Shown one piece after another: positions 17,162-26,236 of a stretch of 64,000 bases of DNA; position 1 is the first letter of the stretch; every line of letters starts with the position of its first letter. The notes below the pieces were generated by a model that had not been told where the DNA came from, searched no databases, and worked only from the letters and a program-made list of their open reading frames with translations. A program made the position numbers and the translations under genes. Source of the stretch: Moritella sp. 24 (lineage in GTDB: Bacteria > Pseudomonadota > Gammaproteobacteria > Enterobacterales > Moritellaceae); NCBI RefSeq assembly GCF_018219155.1, contig NZ_CP056123.1, positions 2,055,505 through 2,119,504 of the forward strand. Direction: 5' to 3'.

Positions 17162-17335
17162 TTTATGATTAATTGAGCGTTAAGTAGTCCAATAATTTAC
17201 CCTGCAATTTAACTTCGATCAATGATTTCTCATTTTCTACTATAATTACTTGGATCTATCTCTTTAAATTATTTTAAAAATAGTTTAACTTTAGCGACAA
17301 TTAACATTTATTATAAATTCATTATTATAAATAAA

Positions 17336-17459
17336 ACTCCGATCCTTATGATCTAAATTTATTTTTCAATAGATATGATCCTAAGGACTCATAGCAGATG
17401 CATTTGCTATAAGGGTTTAATCAGAAATGGTTAGGCCTCCCGTATTTGGAAAGGTGTTT
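17336..17459 (+). promoter_or_regulatory. Molybdenum cofactor (Moco) riboswitch-like leader of moaA
   Basis: The segment ahead of moaA carries CTCCGATCC at 17337-17345, a long stem pairing CCTTA/TAAGG regions (about 17341-17348 with 17370-17376), a hairpin ATAGCA..TGCTAT (17391-17410), and then GGCCTCCCGTATTTGGAAAGG (17434-17454) directly before the start codon. That last block is, as I recall it, nearly identical to the end of the E. coli moaA leader (GCCTCCCGTATCTGGAAAGG), the best known Moco RNA motif. The GGAAAGG also acts as ribosome binding site, so ligand binding could hide it. I could not run a covariance search; the 5' boundary is approximate. Confidence 0.78.
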
Positions 17460-18437
17460 ATGCAACTTCAAGATCAGTTTTCGCGTAAATTTTATTATTT
17501 ACGCTTATCAATTACAGACGTTTGTAATTTCAAATGTAACTACTGCTTACCAGATGGTTATAAAGCCGAAGGTAAACCTGAATTTTTAGGACGTGATGAA
17601 TTACGTCGTATTGTCACTGGCTTTGCTGAAATGGGTACTGAAAAGGTCCGTATCACAGGTGGTGAACCTTCACTAAGAAAAGATTTTACTGATATTATTT
17701 CAGATATTTCTTCAATTCCTAAAATCAATAAAGTCGCGACAACCACAAATGGGTTTAATCTTGACAAGTATGCACAAGATTGGCGTGATGCAGGCCTTGA
17801 TGCGCTGAATGTCAGCATTGATAGTCTTGACCCTCGTATGTTTCGTCAGATCACCGGCAAAAATATGTTCCATAAAGTAATGGCTGGCCTTGATGCTGCT
17901 TTTACTGCTGGCTTTGAAACGGTGAAAGTGAATACCGTATTAATGCGTAATCTGAATGATATTGAACTTGGTGATTTTTTAAATTGGATCAAAACAAGGC
18001 CAATTCAATTACGCTTTATTGAGTTGATGCAGACGGGGGATAATCAAGCGTTGTTTGATAAACACCATGTTTCAGGTTCAAGCATCCGAGATAAATTGAT
18101 GCTACAAGGTTGGGTAAGTAAAGTCAGAGGCAAGGCCGATGGTCCTGCTCAAGTTTTTGTTCATCCTGATTTTGTTGGTGAGATTGGTTTGATCATGCCG
18201 TACGAAAAGAACTTTTGTTCAACATGTAACCGTTTACGTGTTTCAACAAAAGGACGTTTACACTTGTGTTTATTTGGTGAAGATGGTGTTGAATTACGTG
18301 ATTTGCTCCAAGAAGACAGCCAGCAGCCTGAATTAATTTCTCGTGTTGTTGAACATATGTCTGATAAAAAATCGACTCACTTCCTTCAGCAAGGCATTAC
18401 AGCAAATACACCTCACCTTGCTTCAATCGGCGGTTAA
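17460..18437 (+). CDS. moaA: GTP 3',8-cyclase MoaA (radical SAM)
   Basis: MoaA converts GTP to 3',8-cyclo-GTP, the first step of molybdenum cofactor synthesis. The radical-SAM cluster motif CNFKCNYC gives Cys22, Cys26 and Cys29; the second cluster ligands are in [23 protein letters not shown]; the C-terminus ends in GG as MoaA proteins do. The ATG at 17460 is preferred over an upstream in-frame start at 17427 because GGAAAGG lies 5 nt ahead and because the upstream bases belong to the riboswitch-like leader. Unlike in E. coli it is not followed by moaBCDE, which lie almost 10 kb downstream. Confidence 0.95.
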   Translation: MQLQDQFSRKFYYLRLSITDVCNFKCNYCLPDGYKAEGKPEFLGRDELRRIVTGFAEMGTEKVRITGGEPSLRKDFTDIISDISSIPKINKVATTTNGFNLDKYAQDWRDAGLDALNVSIDSLDPRMFRQITGKNMFHKVMAGLDAAFTAGFETVKVNTVLMRNLNDIELGDFLNWIKTRPIQLRFIELMQTGDNQALFDKHHVSGSSIRDKLMLQGWVSKVRGKADGPAQVFVHPDFVGEIGLIMPYEKNFCSTCNRLRVSTKGRLHLCLFGEDGVELRDLLQEDSQQPELISRVVEHMSDKKSTHFLQQGITANTPHLASIGG

Positions 18438-18498
18438 TTTACCGCTATTTCAATATCTAAGCCTGTCGTGACTAGGTATTTATTCTTCTTTATCCCAA

Positions 18499-18535
18499 AA
18501 TTATAGCGTAGAACTTATTTACGCTATAATTATTC
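18499..18535 (+). terminator. Hairpin downstream of moaA, possible terminator
   Basis: A perfect 12-bp stem (18499-18510 with 18520-18531) with a 9-nt loop follows moaA by about 60 nt. Only a short T-rich tail (TATT) follows, so termination is plausible rather than certain. Confidence 0.45.
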
Positions 18536-18577
18536 ATGCATATCGTTCTCTATTGTCTATAATTTATTAATTTATTT

Positions 18578-18596
18578 ATCAATATTAAATATTGAT
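18578..18596. repeat. Perfect 9-1-9 palindrome in the napF upstream region
   Basis: ATCAATATT and its exact inverse flank a single A. It is AT-only apart from one C/G pair per arm, does not match CRP, NarP or the FNR spacing, and sits 12 nt before the CRP site. It could be an operator or simply a fortuitous AT palindrome. Confidence 0.4.
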
Positions 18597-18615
18597 AATA
18601 TTAACCCCACACTTA

Positions 18616-18637
18616 AAGTGTGACGCAGGTCACACTT
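18616..18637 (+). promoter_or_regulatory. CRP binding site upstream of napF
   Basis: The core TGTGACGCAGGTCACA (18619-18634) matches the CRP consensus TGTGA-N6-TCACA at every conserved base, and the palindrome extends by three further matching bases on each side to an 8-6-8 repeat. Its centre is about 157 nt before the inferred napF transcription start, too far for simple class I or II activation, so it would need looping, a second promoter or co-activators. CRP control of anaerobic respiration genes is well established in Shewanella. Confidence 0.75.
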
Positions 18638-18669
18638 GTTTTTTGATCTGGAATAACATTTTATTGAGT

Positions 18670-18685
18670 TACCCACTAGTGAGTA
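18670..18685. promoter_or_regulatory. NarP-type 7-2-7 site upstream of napF
   Basis: TACCCAC-TA-GTGAGTA is an inverted pair of heptamers separated by two bases, the arrangement NarP requires. Against TACYYMT each half differs only at the innermost base. The encoded NarQ/NarP pair lies 1.5-4 kb upstream, and nap genes are the classic NarP target. Confidence 0.68.
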
Positions 18686-18736
18686 TTTTATGGGTAGGGG
18701 ATATATTATTAAATGGATATTCACATTTGGCTATAT

Positions 18737-18777
18737 TTAATGTGAATCAAAGTACATTACGTAACGTTTACTATAAT
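18737..18777 (+). promoter_or_regulatory. FNR box and -10 element of the nap operon
   Basis: TTAATGTGAATCAA (18737-18750) matches the FNR consensus TTGAT-N4-ATCAA at nine of ten positions. TATAAT follows at 18772-18777, leaving 21 nt, which puts the box near -41 of a start around 18784: a class II FNR-activated promoter. The resulting leader before the napF ATG is only about 13 nt and shows no strong Shine-Dalgarno, the one awkward point. Confidence 0.65.
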
Positions 18778-18796
18778 TTTTAATTTGGTTGTTCTT

Positions 18797-19279
18797 ATGA
18801 GTATTAATTTAGCGCGACGTTCTTTTTTCCGTCGTAAAGAACAAGATAATGTTATACGTCTACCTTGGCTAAAAGCAAATTTAGAATTTACAGACAAATG
18901 CACTCGCTGTGGGGATTGCCAGACTGCTTGTCCAGAAAGCGTGATTATTTTGGGGGATGGAGGATTTCCTGAAATTGATTTTAGCGCATCTGAATGCAAT
19001 TTTTGTAAAGAGTGTGTAAATCACTGTAAAGAAGATTTGTTTGATTTAACTCAGGTTCAAGCTTGGAATAATAAAGCGACTATTTCAAATGGCTGCTTGA
19101 ATATTGAATCTGTATATTGTCGAAGTTGTGCGGAATCTTGTGAATCCGAAGCTTTGAAATTTAATTTTACTAATACAACTTTTGTCAGCCCTGATGTTGT
19201 ATTAGATGATTGTAATGGTTGTGGTGCTTGTGTTTCAGTTTGCCCTGTTAATGCAATCGCTGTGAAGCTCAACCGTTAA
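18797..19279 (+). CDS. napF: Ferredoxin-type protein NapF
   Basis: The 160-residue cytoplasmic iron-sulfur protein holds four cysteine clusters: CTRCGDCQTACP, CNFCKECVNHC, CRSCAESC and CNGCGACVSVCP. The N-terminal SINLARRSFFRRKEQ segment is typical of NapF. In E. coli NapF interacts with NapA before its export and is thought to help its maturation. The ATG at 18797 is used rather than a TTG at 18785. It is the first gene of the nap operon; only one copy exists although napABC are doubled. Confidence 0.9.
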   Translation: MSINLARRSFFRRKEQDNVIRLPWLKANLEFTDKCTRCGDCQTACPESVIILGDGGFPEIDFSASECNFCKECVNHCKEDLFDLTQVQAWNNKATISNGCLNIESVYCRSCAESCESEALKFNFTNTTFVSPDVVLDDCNGCGACVSVCPVNAIAVKLNR

Positions 19280-19325
19280 ATTTAGTTATTAAGAATACGT
19301 TTTATAATAATTATAAGGTCATAAA

Positions 19326-19598
19326 ATGGCAGAACAAGAAATTCATATATCGAGTTTAATTATTCACGTAAAACCAGAGTCATTGCTGGACGTGAAGAAT
19401 AAAATCGCTGCAATACCAGAAGCTGAAATCTACGGTGATAGTGAAGAGGGAAAAATTATCGTCGTATTGGAAACAGCTAATCAGAAATTTGTGACTGACA
19501 TTATTGATAACATTAATAATCTCGAACATGTCTTAAGTACTTCTCTTGTTTTTCATCAAATTGAAACTATCGATCTATCATGTGAGGATGATCTATGA
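19326..19598 (+). CDS. napD: NapD chaperone for the NapA Tat signal
   Basis: This 90-residue protein matches the NapD family ([15 protein letters not shown] at the start, GKIIVVLE in the middle). NapD binds the twin-arginine signal of NapA and holds it back until the cofactor is inserted. Its last four nucleotides overlap the napA start (ATGA), coupling chaperone and client synthesis. Only this copy is intact; a short scar resembling its 3' end precedes the second napA. Confidence 0.92.
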   Translation: MAEQEIHISSLIIHVKPESLLDVKNKIAAIPEAEIYGDSEEGKIIVVLETANQKFVTDIIDNINNLEHVLSTSLVFHQIETIDLSCEDDL

Positions 19599-22081
19599 AA
19601 TTAACCAGACGTGCGTTTGTTAAAGCAAATGCTGCAGTCTCTGCGGCTGCAATTGCTGGCGTTACACTTCCTACTAGTGCAACTAATCTTATTGCAAGTA
19701 GTGATGAGACTAAAATTAAGTGGGACAAAGCGCCATGTCGTTTCTGCGGAACAGGTTGCTCTGTACTTGTAGGTACACAAGGCGGTAAAGTTGTTGCGAC
19801 TCAAGGCGATCCTGAAGCGCCTGTGAACAAAGGTCTTAACTGTGTTAAAGGCTATTTCTTATCTAAAATCATGTATGGTAAAGATCGTTTAACGACTCCT
19901 CTATTACGTATGAGAGACGGTAAATTTGCTAAAGACGGCGAATTCGCACCGATTTCATGGGATCAAGCTTTTGATATCATGGCAGAGAAGTGGAAAGCAT
20001 CATTAAAAGCAAACGGTCCAACATCTGTTGGTATGTTCGGTTCTGGTCAATGGACTGTAATGGAAGGTTATGCTGCTGTTAAATTGATGAAAGCTGGTTT
20101 CCGTTCAAATAATATCGATCCTAACGCGCGTCACTGTATGGCTTCTGCGGTTGGTGGTTTCATGCGTACGTTCGGTATCGATGAGCCAATGGGTTGTTAT
20201 GATGACTTCGAAAATGCAGACTCGTTTGTACTTTGGGGTTCAAACATGGCTGAGATGCATCCAATCCTATGGACGCGTATTACAGACCGTCGTTTAAGTA
20301 ATCCACATGTAAAAGTAAACGTATTATCAACGTATAAGCATCGTTCATTTGAACTTGCTGATACTGGTGTTGTTTTCAATCCACAATCAGATCTAGCAAT
20401 GGCTAACTTTATTGCTAACTACATCATCCAAAACGATGCTGTAAACTGGGATTTTGTTAACAAACATACTCATTTCAAACGTACTGCAACCGATATCGGT
20501 TATGGTCTACGTGACGAACATCCACTACAACAGAAAGCGAAAAATCCTAACTCAGGTAAATTGTCAGCAATGACATTTGAAGAATACAAAGCATCTGTTG
20601 CAGAATACACAATTGAAAAAGCATCTGAATTATCAGGTGTATCAGAAGAAAAACTACTGATTCTAGCGAAGCAGTACGCGGATCCAAACACGAAAGTAAT
20701 GTCGTTATGGACAATGGGTATGAATCAACATACTCGTGGCGTATGGATGAATAGCCTTGTTTACAATATCCATTTACTTGTAGGTAAAATCTCACAGCCT
20801 GGTAACGGTCCGTTCTCACTGACTGGTCAACCATCAGCATGTGGTACTGCACGTGAAGTGGGTACATTCTCACACCGTCTACCTGCAGATATGATGGTTG
20901 CGAATCCGAAGCATCGTGCAACTGCTGAAAAAATTTGGAAATTACCTGAAGGTACTATTCCACCGAAACCAGGTCTGCATGCTGTTGCACAAAACCGTGC
21001 ATTAAAAGACGGTACGTTAAATGCGTATTGGACTATGTGTAATAACAACATGCAAGCAGCTCCAAACATGATGGAAGAAGGTTTACCGGGTTACCGTAAT
21101 CCAGCTAACTTCATCGTTTGTTCTGACCCGTACCCAACAGTAACTGCACAAGCATCTGACCTTATTTTACCAACAGCAATGTGGGTAGAGAAAGAAGGCG
21201 CATACGGTAACGCTGAACGTCGTACGCAAGCTTGGTATCAACAAGTTAAATCTGTTGAAGGTGCAAAATCAGATTTATGGCAGTTAATGGAATTCTCTAA
21301 ACGCTTCAAGATTGAAGAAGTGTGGGGCGAAGATCTAATCGCTAAAATGCCTGAAGTTCGTGGTAAAACGATGTATGACGTACTGTATAAAAACGGTAAC
21401 GTTGACGCATTCCCACTAAGTGAAGCGCAAGAGCTAAATGATGATGCTAATGATCAAGGCTTCTATGTACAAAAAGGTCTATTCGAAGAATACGCTACCT
21501 TTGGTCGTGGCCATGGTCATGATTTAGCACCATACGATGTTTACCATACAGTACGTGGTTTGCGTTGGCCTGTTGTAAATGGCGTTGAAACGAAATGGCG
21601 TTTTGCAGAAGGCAGTGATCCTTACGTAGGTAAAGGTAAAGGTTTTGAGTTCTATGGTAAGCCAGATGGTAAAGCAAACATCATCTTCGCACCGTATGAA
21701 GCGCCACCAGAAATGCCAAATGAAGAATATGACATGTGGCTATGTACTGGTCGTGTATTAGAACATTGGCATTCAGGTACAATGACGGCGCGTGTTCCTG
21801 AGCTATATCGTGCAATGCCAGATGCGCTTTGTTATATCCACCCTGACGATGCTAAAAAACGTAATGTACGTCGTGGTGATGAAGTTCTTATTGAATCAGT
21901 TCGTGGTGAAGTGCGTTGTCGTGTGGAAACACGTGGCCGTAACCGCCCACCAGTAGGCTTAGTATTTGTACCTTGGTTTGATGCGCGAGTATTAATTAAC
22001 AAAGTATGTCTAGATGCTACGGATCCGTTATCAAAACAAACGGATTATAAAAAATGTGCAATTAAAATTACCAAAGTGTAA
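19595..22081 (+). CDS. napA: Periplasmic nitrate reductase catalytic subunit NapA (copy 1)
   Basis: The 828-residue molybdoenzyme reduces nitrate to nitrite in the periplasm. It has a Tat signal ([11 protein letters not shown]), a [4Fe-4S] site formed by Cys48, Cys51, Cys55 and Cys83, and Cys181 in [11 protein letters not shown] as the probable molybdenum ligand; the bis-MGD binding folds follow. Electrons come from NapC through NapB. The gene overlaps napD by 4 nt and belongs to napFDABC. A second napA 1.6 kb downstream has the same length with 18 differences in the first 190 residues and fewer later on. Confidence 0.97.
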   Translation: MKLTRRAFVKANAAVSAAAIAGVTLPTSATNLIASSDETKIKWDKAPCRFCGTGCSVLVGTQGGKVVATQGDPEAPVNKGLNCVKGYFLSKIMYGKDRLTTPLLRMRDGKFAKDGEFAPISWDQAFDIMAEKWKASLKANGPTSVGMFGSGQWTVMEGYAAVKLMKAGFRSNNIDPNARHCMASAVGGFMRTFGIDEPMGCYDDFENADSFVLWGSNMAEMHPILWTRITDRRLSNPHVKVNVLSTYKHRSFELADTGVVFNPQSDLAMANFIANYIIQNDAVNWDFVNKHTHFKRTATDIGYGLRDEHPLQQKAKNPNSGKLSAMTFEEYKASVAEYTIEKASELSGVSEEKLLILAKQYADPNTKVMSLWTMGMNQHTRGVWMNSLVYNIHLLVGKISQPGNGPFSLTGQPSACGTAREVGTFSHRLPADMMVANPKHRATAEKIWKLPEGTIPPKPGLHAVAQNRALKDGTLNAYWTMCNNNMQAAPNMMEEGLPGYRNPANFIVCSDPYPTVTAQASDLILPTAMWVEKEGAYGNAERRTQAWYQQVKSVEGAKSDLWQLMEFSKRFKIEEVWGEDLIAKMPEVRGKTMYDVLYKNGNVDAFPLSEAQELNDDANDQGFYVQKGLFEEYATFGRGHGHDLAPYDVYHTVRGLRWPVVNGVETKWRFAEGSDPYVGKGKGFEFYGKPDGKANIIFAPYEAPPEMPNEEYDMWLCTGRVLEHWHSGTMTARVPELYRAMPDALCYIHPDDAKKRNVRRGDEVLIESVRGEVRCRVETRGRNRPPVGLVFVPWFDARVLINKVCLDATDPLSKQTDYKKCAIKITKV

Positions 22082-22169
22082 TTCAAACTGCATATCTTAC
22101 TGAATGAGTTTGCCAGTAAACGATACTGGCAAATAACGGACTTACTTGCCAATAGGCGGAGAACATAAT

Positions 22170-22637
22170 ATGAGAAAATTATTGGCTGTACTGCTAGCTG
22201 CAGGGACTTTATTCTCTGTATCAGCACAAAGTACAGAAACTGCTGAAATTGAGAATGTAAACAACGGTGGCGTTGCATCGCTGCGTGGTATCACTGAGTT
22301 AGATACAACACGTAAAGCGGATGAACTGAAACGCGTAATCAAAGATCGTAGCCCAATCGATCGTGATTATGTATATCAACCACCACTTGTTCCGCATCAA
22401 ACACGTCATTATGAAGTGTCTTTAAATGCGAACAAATGTTTGTCATGCCACAGCTGGAAATATGCTGGTGAAATGGGCGCGACTAAAATCAGTGTAACGC
22501 ATTACCAATCACGTGAAGGCGAAGTATTATCGGACGTATCACCACGTCGTTATTTCTGTCTACAGTGCCATGTTACACAAGCAGATGCAGCACCGTTAAT
22601 CGACAATGACTTTAAACGTGTAGATTCATTACGCTAA
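22170..22637 (+). CDS. napB: Periplasmic nitrate reductase dihaem cytochrome NapB (copy 1)
   Basis: A cleavable signal peptide (MRKLLAVLLAAGTLFSVSAQ) precedes a mature protein with two haem motifs, CLSCH and CLQCH. The ATG at 22170 follows AGGCGGAG at good distance; an upstream in-frame GTG/ATG-type extension would spoil the signal peptide. NapB takes electrons from NapC and feeds NapA. Its mature part is nearly the same as in copy 2, while the two signal peptides differ at many positions. Confidence 0.95.
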   Translation: MRKLLAVLLAAGTLFSVSAQSTETAEIENVNNGGVASLRGITELDTTRKADELKRVIKDRSPIDRDYVYQPPLVPHQTRHYEVSLNANKCLSCHSWKYAGEMGATKISVTHYQSREGEVLSDVSPRRYFCLQCHVTQADAAPLIDNDFKRVDSLR

Positions 22638-22655
22638 CGAAAAAGAGGCGGTAAA

Positions 22656-23228
22656 ATGAAATTTATTTTAAATTTTTGGCGAAAATTAACGGCACCAAGT
22701 AAAGCTGCTGTCGGTACTGTACTTGCTATGGGTTTCCTTGGCGGTATTATTTTCTGGGGTGCCTTTAACATGGGTATGGAAGCGACAAATACAGAAGAAT
22801 TCTGTTCTGCTTGTCACGCGCCTATTGTTAAAGAATTAAAAGAAACAATTCACTATTCGAATCGTTCTGGTGTGCGCGCAATCTGTTCTGATTGTCACGT
22901 ACCACATAACTGGACAGATAAAATTGTACGTAAAGTACAAGCGAGTAATGAAATTGTGGCATTCTTGATGGGTAAGATCTCGACTCAAGAAAAGTTCGAA
23001 GCACGTCGTAAACATCTAGCTGTACGTGAATGGCAACGTATGAAAGAAAATGATTCACAGGAATGTCGTAACTGCCATAACTTTGAATACATGGACTTCT
23101 CAGAGCAAGGCCCGCGTAGTAGAAAACAACACTCTACAGCATTAGCGAGTGGCGAAAAAACATGTGTAGATTGCCATAAAGGTATTGCCCATCAACTACC
23201 AGATATGTCAGATGTACCTGGTTGGTAG
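22656..23228 (+). CDS. napC: NapC/NirT-family tetrahaem quinol dehydrogenase (copy 1)
   Basis: One N-terminal membrane anchor (about 18-38, VGTVLAMGFLGGIIFWGAF) holds a periplasmic domain with four CXXCH motifs (CSACH, CSDCH, CRNCH, CVDCH). It oxidises quinol and passes electrons to NapB. No napG or napH is present, so this is the only quinol route in the cluster. It differs from copy 2 at only seven of 190 residues. Confidence 0.95.
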   Translation: MKFILNFWRKLTAPSKAAVGTVLAMGFLGGIIFWGAFNMGMEATNTEEFCSACHAPIVKELKETIHYSNRSGVRAICSDCHVPHNWTDKIVRKVQASNEIVAFLMGKISTQEKFEARRKHLAVREWQRMKENDSQECRNCHNFEYMDFSEQGPRSRKQHSTALASGEKTCVDCHKGIAHQLPDMSDVPGW

Positions 23229-23249
23229 ATTGAATAAGGAAACACGATT

Positions 23250-23384
23250 ATGAGTACGTTAGAATACGTTATTTGGCATATTTTAGGATATGCAGCGATA
23301 CCAACTATTTTAATCGCAGGATTTGTTGGCGTAGCTGGATTCTCGGTATGGGCGTTGTCGCTCACTGTAGATAAAAAGCAATAA
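23250..23384 (+). CDS. Single-span nap-associated microprotein, TIGR02808 type (copy 1)
   Basis: A 44-residue open frame begins at ATG 23250 behind AAGGAAA, 21 nt after napC. It encodes MSTLEYVIWHILGYAAIPT, then a hydrophobic helix of about 20 residues, and ends SLTVDKKQ. Short one-span proteins of this pattern (TIGR02808) are recorded beside nap genes in Vibrio and Photobacterium; their function is unknown. A matching 44-residue gene occupies the same place after the second napC, which strongly supports it being real. It is not NapE by sequence. Confidence 0.85.
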   Translation: MSTLEYVIWHILGYAAIPTILIAGFVGVAGFSVWALSLTVDKKQ

Positions 23385-23412
23385 TAACAGCGTAAACTAA
23401 ATAAGTAATGTT

Positions 23413-23443
23413 AAGGCCGCATTTGTATCATGCGGCCTTTTTA
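23413..23443 (+). terminator. Terminator of the first nap operon
   Basis: AAGGCCGCA pairs perfectly with TGCGGCCTT across a 9-nt loop and runs into TTTT. It closes napFDABC and the microprotein gene, so the second napA needs its own promoter. A near-copy ends the second cluster. Confidence 0.9.
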
Positions 23444-23558
23444 TTGCCTGAAATTCATGATTTTAGTTATTAAGATTAATCATATTTATCATAAGTTACT
23501 CGCACTCCCTTGGTGGTATCACATAAGTGGTAAAAGCATGGTTGTGAAGAAACACTAT

Positions 23559-23601
23559 TTGATTTAGCACAAAGTGTATAACAAAAGTAAAACGTTAATA
23601 T
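23559..23601 (+). promoter_or_regulatory. Weak FNR-like box and possible -10 before the second napA
   Basis: TTGATTTAGCACAA (23559-23572) has one perfect FNR half and a partial one (eight of ten positions). TAATAT at 23596-23601 could serve as -10 with 23 nt between. Because a terminator separates this cluster from the first, some promoter must lie here; this is the best candidate I see. No CRP palindrome or clear NarP 7-2-7 site is present. Confidence 0.4.
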
Positions 23602-23648
23602 GGAGGTAATTATTAAATATAGCGTATCAGCTAAATGTTAAATCTACG

Positions 23649-23662
23649 TGTGAGGGTGATCT
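23649..23662 (+). pseudogene. Scar of napD 3' end before the second napA
   Basis: TGTGAGGGTGATCT directly before the napA2 start repeats the last codons of napD (TGTGAGGATGATCT) with one change; including the start region, 19 of 20 bases agree (19581-19600 against 23649-23668). The frame would read Cys-Glu-Gly-Asp-Leu-stop as in napD (Cys-Glu-Asp-Asp-Leu-stop). Further upstream the similarity fades, so the remnant marks the left end of the duplicated unit. Confidence 0.55.
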
Positions 23663-26149
23663 ATGAAACTGACCAGACGGGCATTTGTTAAAGCAAACGC
23701 AGCGGTATCTGCAGCGGCAATCGCGGGAGTGACACTTCCTGCGACAGCGACTAACCTGATTGCAAGTTCGAGTGAAACTAAGATTAAATGGGATAAAGCG
23801 GCTTGCCGTTTTTGTGGCACTGGCTGTTCAGTTTTAGTCGGTACAAAAGGAGGGAAAGTCGTTGCGACACAAGGTGATCCTGAATCACCTGTAAATAAGG
23901 GGTTAAAATGTGTTAAAGGCTACTTCCTTTCTAAAATCATGTACGGTAAAGATCGATTAACTACGCCCTTATTACGAATGAAAGACGGTAAGTATGCCAA
24001 AGATGGTGAATTTATGCCGGTTTCATGGGATCACGCTTTTGATGTGATGGCAGATAAATGGAAAACATCGTTAAAAGAAAAAGGACCGACATCTGTTGGT
24101 ATGTTCGGTTCTGGCCAGTGGACTGTCATGGAAGGCTATGCGGCGGTTAAATTAATGAAGGCTGGTTTCCGCTCTAACAACATTGATCCGAATGCGCGTC
24201 ATTGTATGGCCTCTGCTGTTGGCGCTTTCATGCGTACGTTTGGTATTGACGAACCGATGGGCTGTTATGATGATTTCGAGCATGCAGACTCATTTGTACT
24301 TTGGGGTTCAAACATGGCTGAAATGCATCCTATATTATGGACGCGTATTACAGACCGTCGTTTAAGTAATCCACATGTAAAAGTAAACGTATTATCAACC
24401 TATAAACATCGTTCATTTGAGCTCGCTGATACGGGAATTGTGTTTAACCCACAATCTGATCTAGCAATGGCGAACTTCATTGCTAACTACATTATTCAAA
24501 ATGATGCAGTTAATTGGGACTTTGTTAATAAGCATACTCATTTTAAACGTACTGCGACGGATATCGGTTACGGACTACGTAACGAACATCCGTTACAGCA
24601 GAAAGCGAAAAACCCTAATTCAGGTAAATTATCAGCAATGACGTTCGAGGAGTACAAAGCCTCTGTTGCTGAATATACGGTTGAAAAAGCCGCAGAGATT
24701 TCTGGTGTATCAGAAGATAAATTACTTATTTTAGCTAAGCAATATGCAGATCCAAACACTAAAATAATGTCATTATGGACGATGGGGATGAATCAGCATA
24801 CACGCGGTGTATGGATGAATAGCCTTATTTATAATATCCACTTATTAGTCGGTAAAATATCTCAACCGGGTAATGGACCGTTTTCACTGACAGGCCAGCC
24901 ATCAGCCTGTGGTACTGCGCGTGAAGTGGGTACTTTCTCACACCGTCTACCTGCCGATATGGTTGTTAAGAACCCGAAGCATCGCGCTATTTCTGAAAAA
25001 ATATGGAAGCTACCAGAGGGCACTATCCCTGCTAAACCTGGGTTGCATGCTGTTGCACAAAACAGAGCTTTAAAAGATGGATCGTTAAATGCGTATTGGA
25101 TCATGTGTACGAACAATATGCAGGCAGCTCCAAATATGATGGAAGAAAGCTTACCGGGCTACCGTAACCCAGATAATTTTATTGTTTGTTCTGACCCATA
25201 CCCAACGGTTACAGCGCAAGCATCCGATCTTATTTTACCAACTGCGATGTGGGTAGAAAAAGAGGGCGCTTATGGTAATGCTGAACGACGAACGCAAACC
25301 TGGTATCAGCAAGTAAAACCCATTGACGGTGCAAAATCAGATTTATGGCAGTTAATGGAGTTCTCTAAGCGTTTTAATATTGAAGAAGTATGGGACGAAG
25401 AACTGATCGCTAAAATGCCTGACGTCCGTGGTAAAACGATGTTTGATGTGTTGTTTAAAAATGGCCAAGTTGATGCTTTCCCAATTGAAGAGGCACAAGC
25501 ATTAAATGATGAATCTCATGACTTTGGCTTTTATGTTCAAAAAGGCTTATTTGAAGAATATGCAACGTTTGGCCGTGGTCATGCCCATGATTTAGCCCCT
25601 TATGATACTTATCATCAAGTACGCGGTTTACGTTGGCCTGTCGTAAATGGTGTTGAAACGAAATGGCGCTTTGCTGAAGGCAGTGATCCTTACGTAGGTA
25701 AAGGTAAAGGTTTTGAGTTTTATGGTAAGCCAGATGGTAAAGCAAACATCATCTTTGCACCTTATGAAGCGCCACCTGAAGTGCCAAATGATGAATATAA
25801 CATGTGGCTATGTACTGGTCGTGTACTCGAACATTGGCATTCAGGCAGCATGACGGCACGTGTACCAGAGCTTTACCGTGCGATGCCGGATGCACTTTGT
25901 TATATCCATCCAGATGATGCAAAAAAACATAATGTACGTCGTGGCGATGAAGTCTTGATTGAATCTATTCGTGGTGGAGTTCGTTGTCGCGTTGAAACTC
26001 GTGGGCGTAATAGACCTCCAGTTGGTTTAGTATTTGTTCCTTGGTTTGATGCAAGAGTACTGATCAACAAGGTTATTCTAGATGCAACAGACCCATTATC
26101 AAAGCAAACTGATTTCAAAAAATGCCCAATTAAAATAACCAAAGTGTAA
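23663..26149 (+). CDS. napA: Periplasmic nitrate reductase catalytic subunit NapA (copy 2)
   Basis: The 828 residues align without gaps to copy 1, keeping the Tat motif LTRRAFVK, cluster ligands Cys48/51/55/83 and Mo ligand Cys181, so it should be active. Codon choice differs widely at silent positions while the protein is conserved, showing long purifying selection; two patches are nearly identical in DNA, as treated under findings. No napD or napF accompanies it; it must share the NapD of the first cluster. It heads napABC plus microprotein in a second transcription unit. Confidence 0.96.
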   Translation: MKLTRRAFVKANAAVSAAAIAGVTLPATATNLIASSSETKIKWDKAACRFCGTGCSVLVGTKGGKVVATQGDPESPVNKGLKCVKGYFLSKIMYGKDRLTTPLLRMKDGKYAKDGEFMPVSWDHAFDVMADKWKTSLKEKGPTSVGMFGSGQWTVMEGYAAVKLMKAGFRSNNIDPNARHCMASAVGAFMRTFGIDEPMGCYDDFEHADSFVLWGSNMAEMHPILWTRITDRRLSNPHVKVNVLSTYKHRSFELADTGIVFNPQSDLAMANFIANYIIQNDAVNWDFVNKHTHFKRTATDIGYGLRNEHPLQQKAKNPNSGKLSAMTFEEYKASVAEYTVEKAAEISGVSEDKLLILAKQYADPNTKIMSLWTMGMNQHTRGVWMNSLIYNIHLLVGKISQPGNGPFSLTGQPSACGTAREVGTFSHRLPADMVVKNPKHRAISEKIWKLPEGTIPAKPGLHAVAQNRALKDGSLNAYWIMCTNNMQAAPNMMEESLPGYRNPDNFIVCSDPYPTVTAQASDLILPTAMWVEKEGAYGNAERRTQTWYQQVKPIDGAKSDLWQLMEFSKRFNIEEVWDEELIAKMPDVRGKTMFDVLFKNGQVDAFPIEEAQALNDESHDFGFYVQKGLFEEYATFGRGHAHDLAPYDTYHQVRGLRWPVVNGVETKWRFAEGSDPYVGKGKGFEFYGKPDGKANIIFAPYEAPPEVPNDEYNMWLCTGRVLEHWHSGSMTARVPELYRAMPDALCYIHPDDAKKHNVRRGDEVLIESIRGGVRCRVETRGRNRPPVGLVFVPWFDARVLINKVILDATDPLSKQTDFKKCPIKITKV

Positions 26150-26236
26150 GGACAATTGTGCATTTTGAACATCTCTTTTGTCAGCTGTGATGGCTGGCAG
26201 AAAATAGATTATTGGCCACTAGGCGGAGAATAGATA

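Noticed and set aside
17209-17246. FNR site for moaA (TTAACTTCGATCAA with TATAAT at 17241)
   Set aside because: Only eight of ten positions match and the spacing to TATAAT is 18 nt, three short of that at nap and moaB; left as unproven.
18592-18783. A 63-codon frame upstream of napF
   Set aside because: It covers the CRP, NarP and FNR sites, has no ribosome binding site and an unlikely composition.
20547-21069. Minus-strand frames inside napA
   Set aside because: They are complements of conserved napA sequence and recur in the second copy only because napA recurs.
23250-23384. Calling the microprotein NapE
   Set aside because: NapE proteins are somewhat longer with a different pattern around the helix; the WHxLGY and WALS features and place after napC fit the separate TIGR02808 type.
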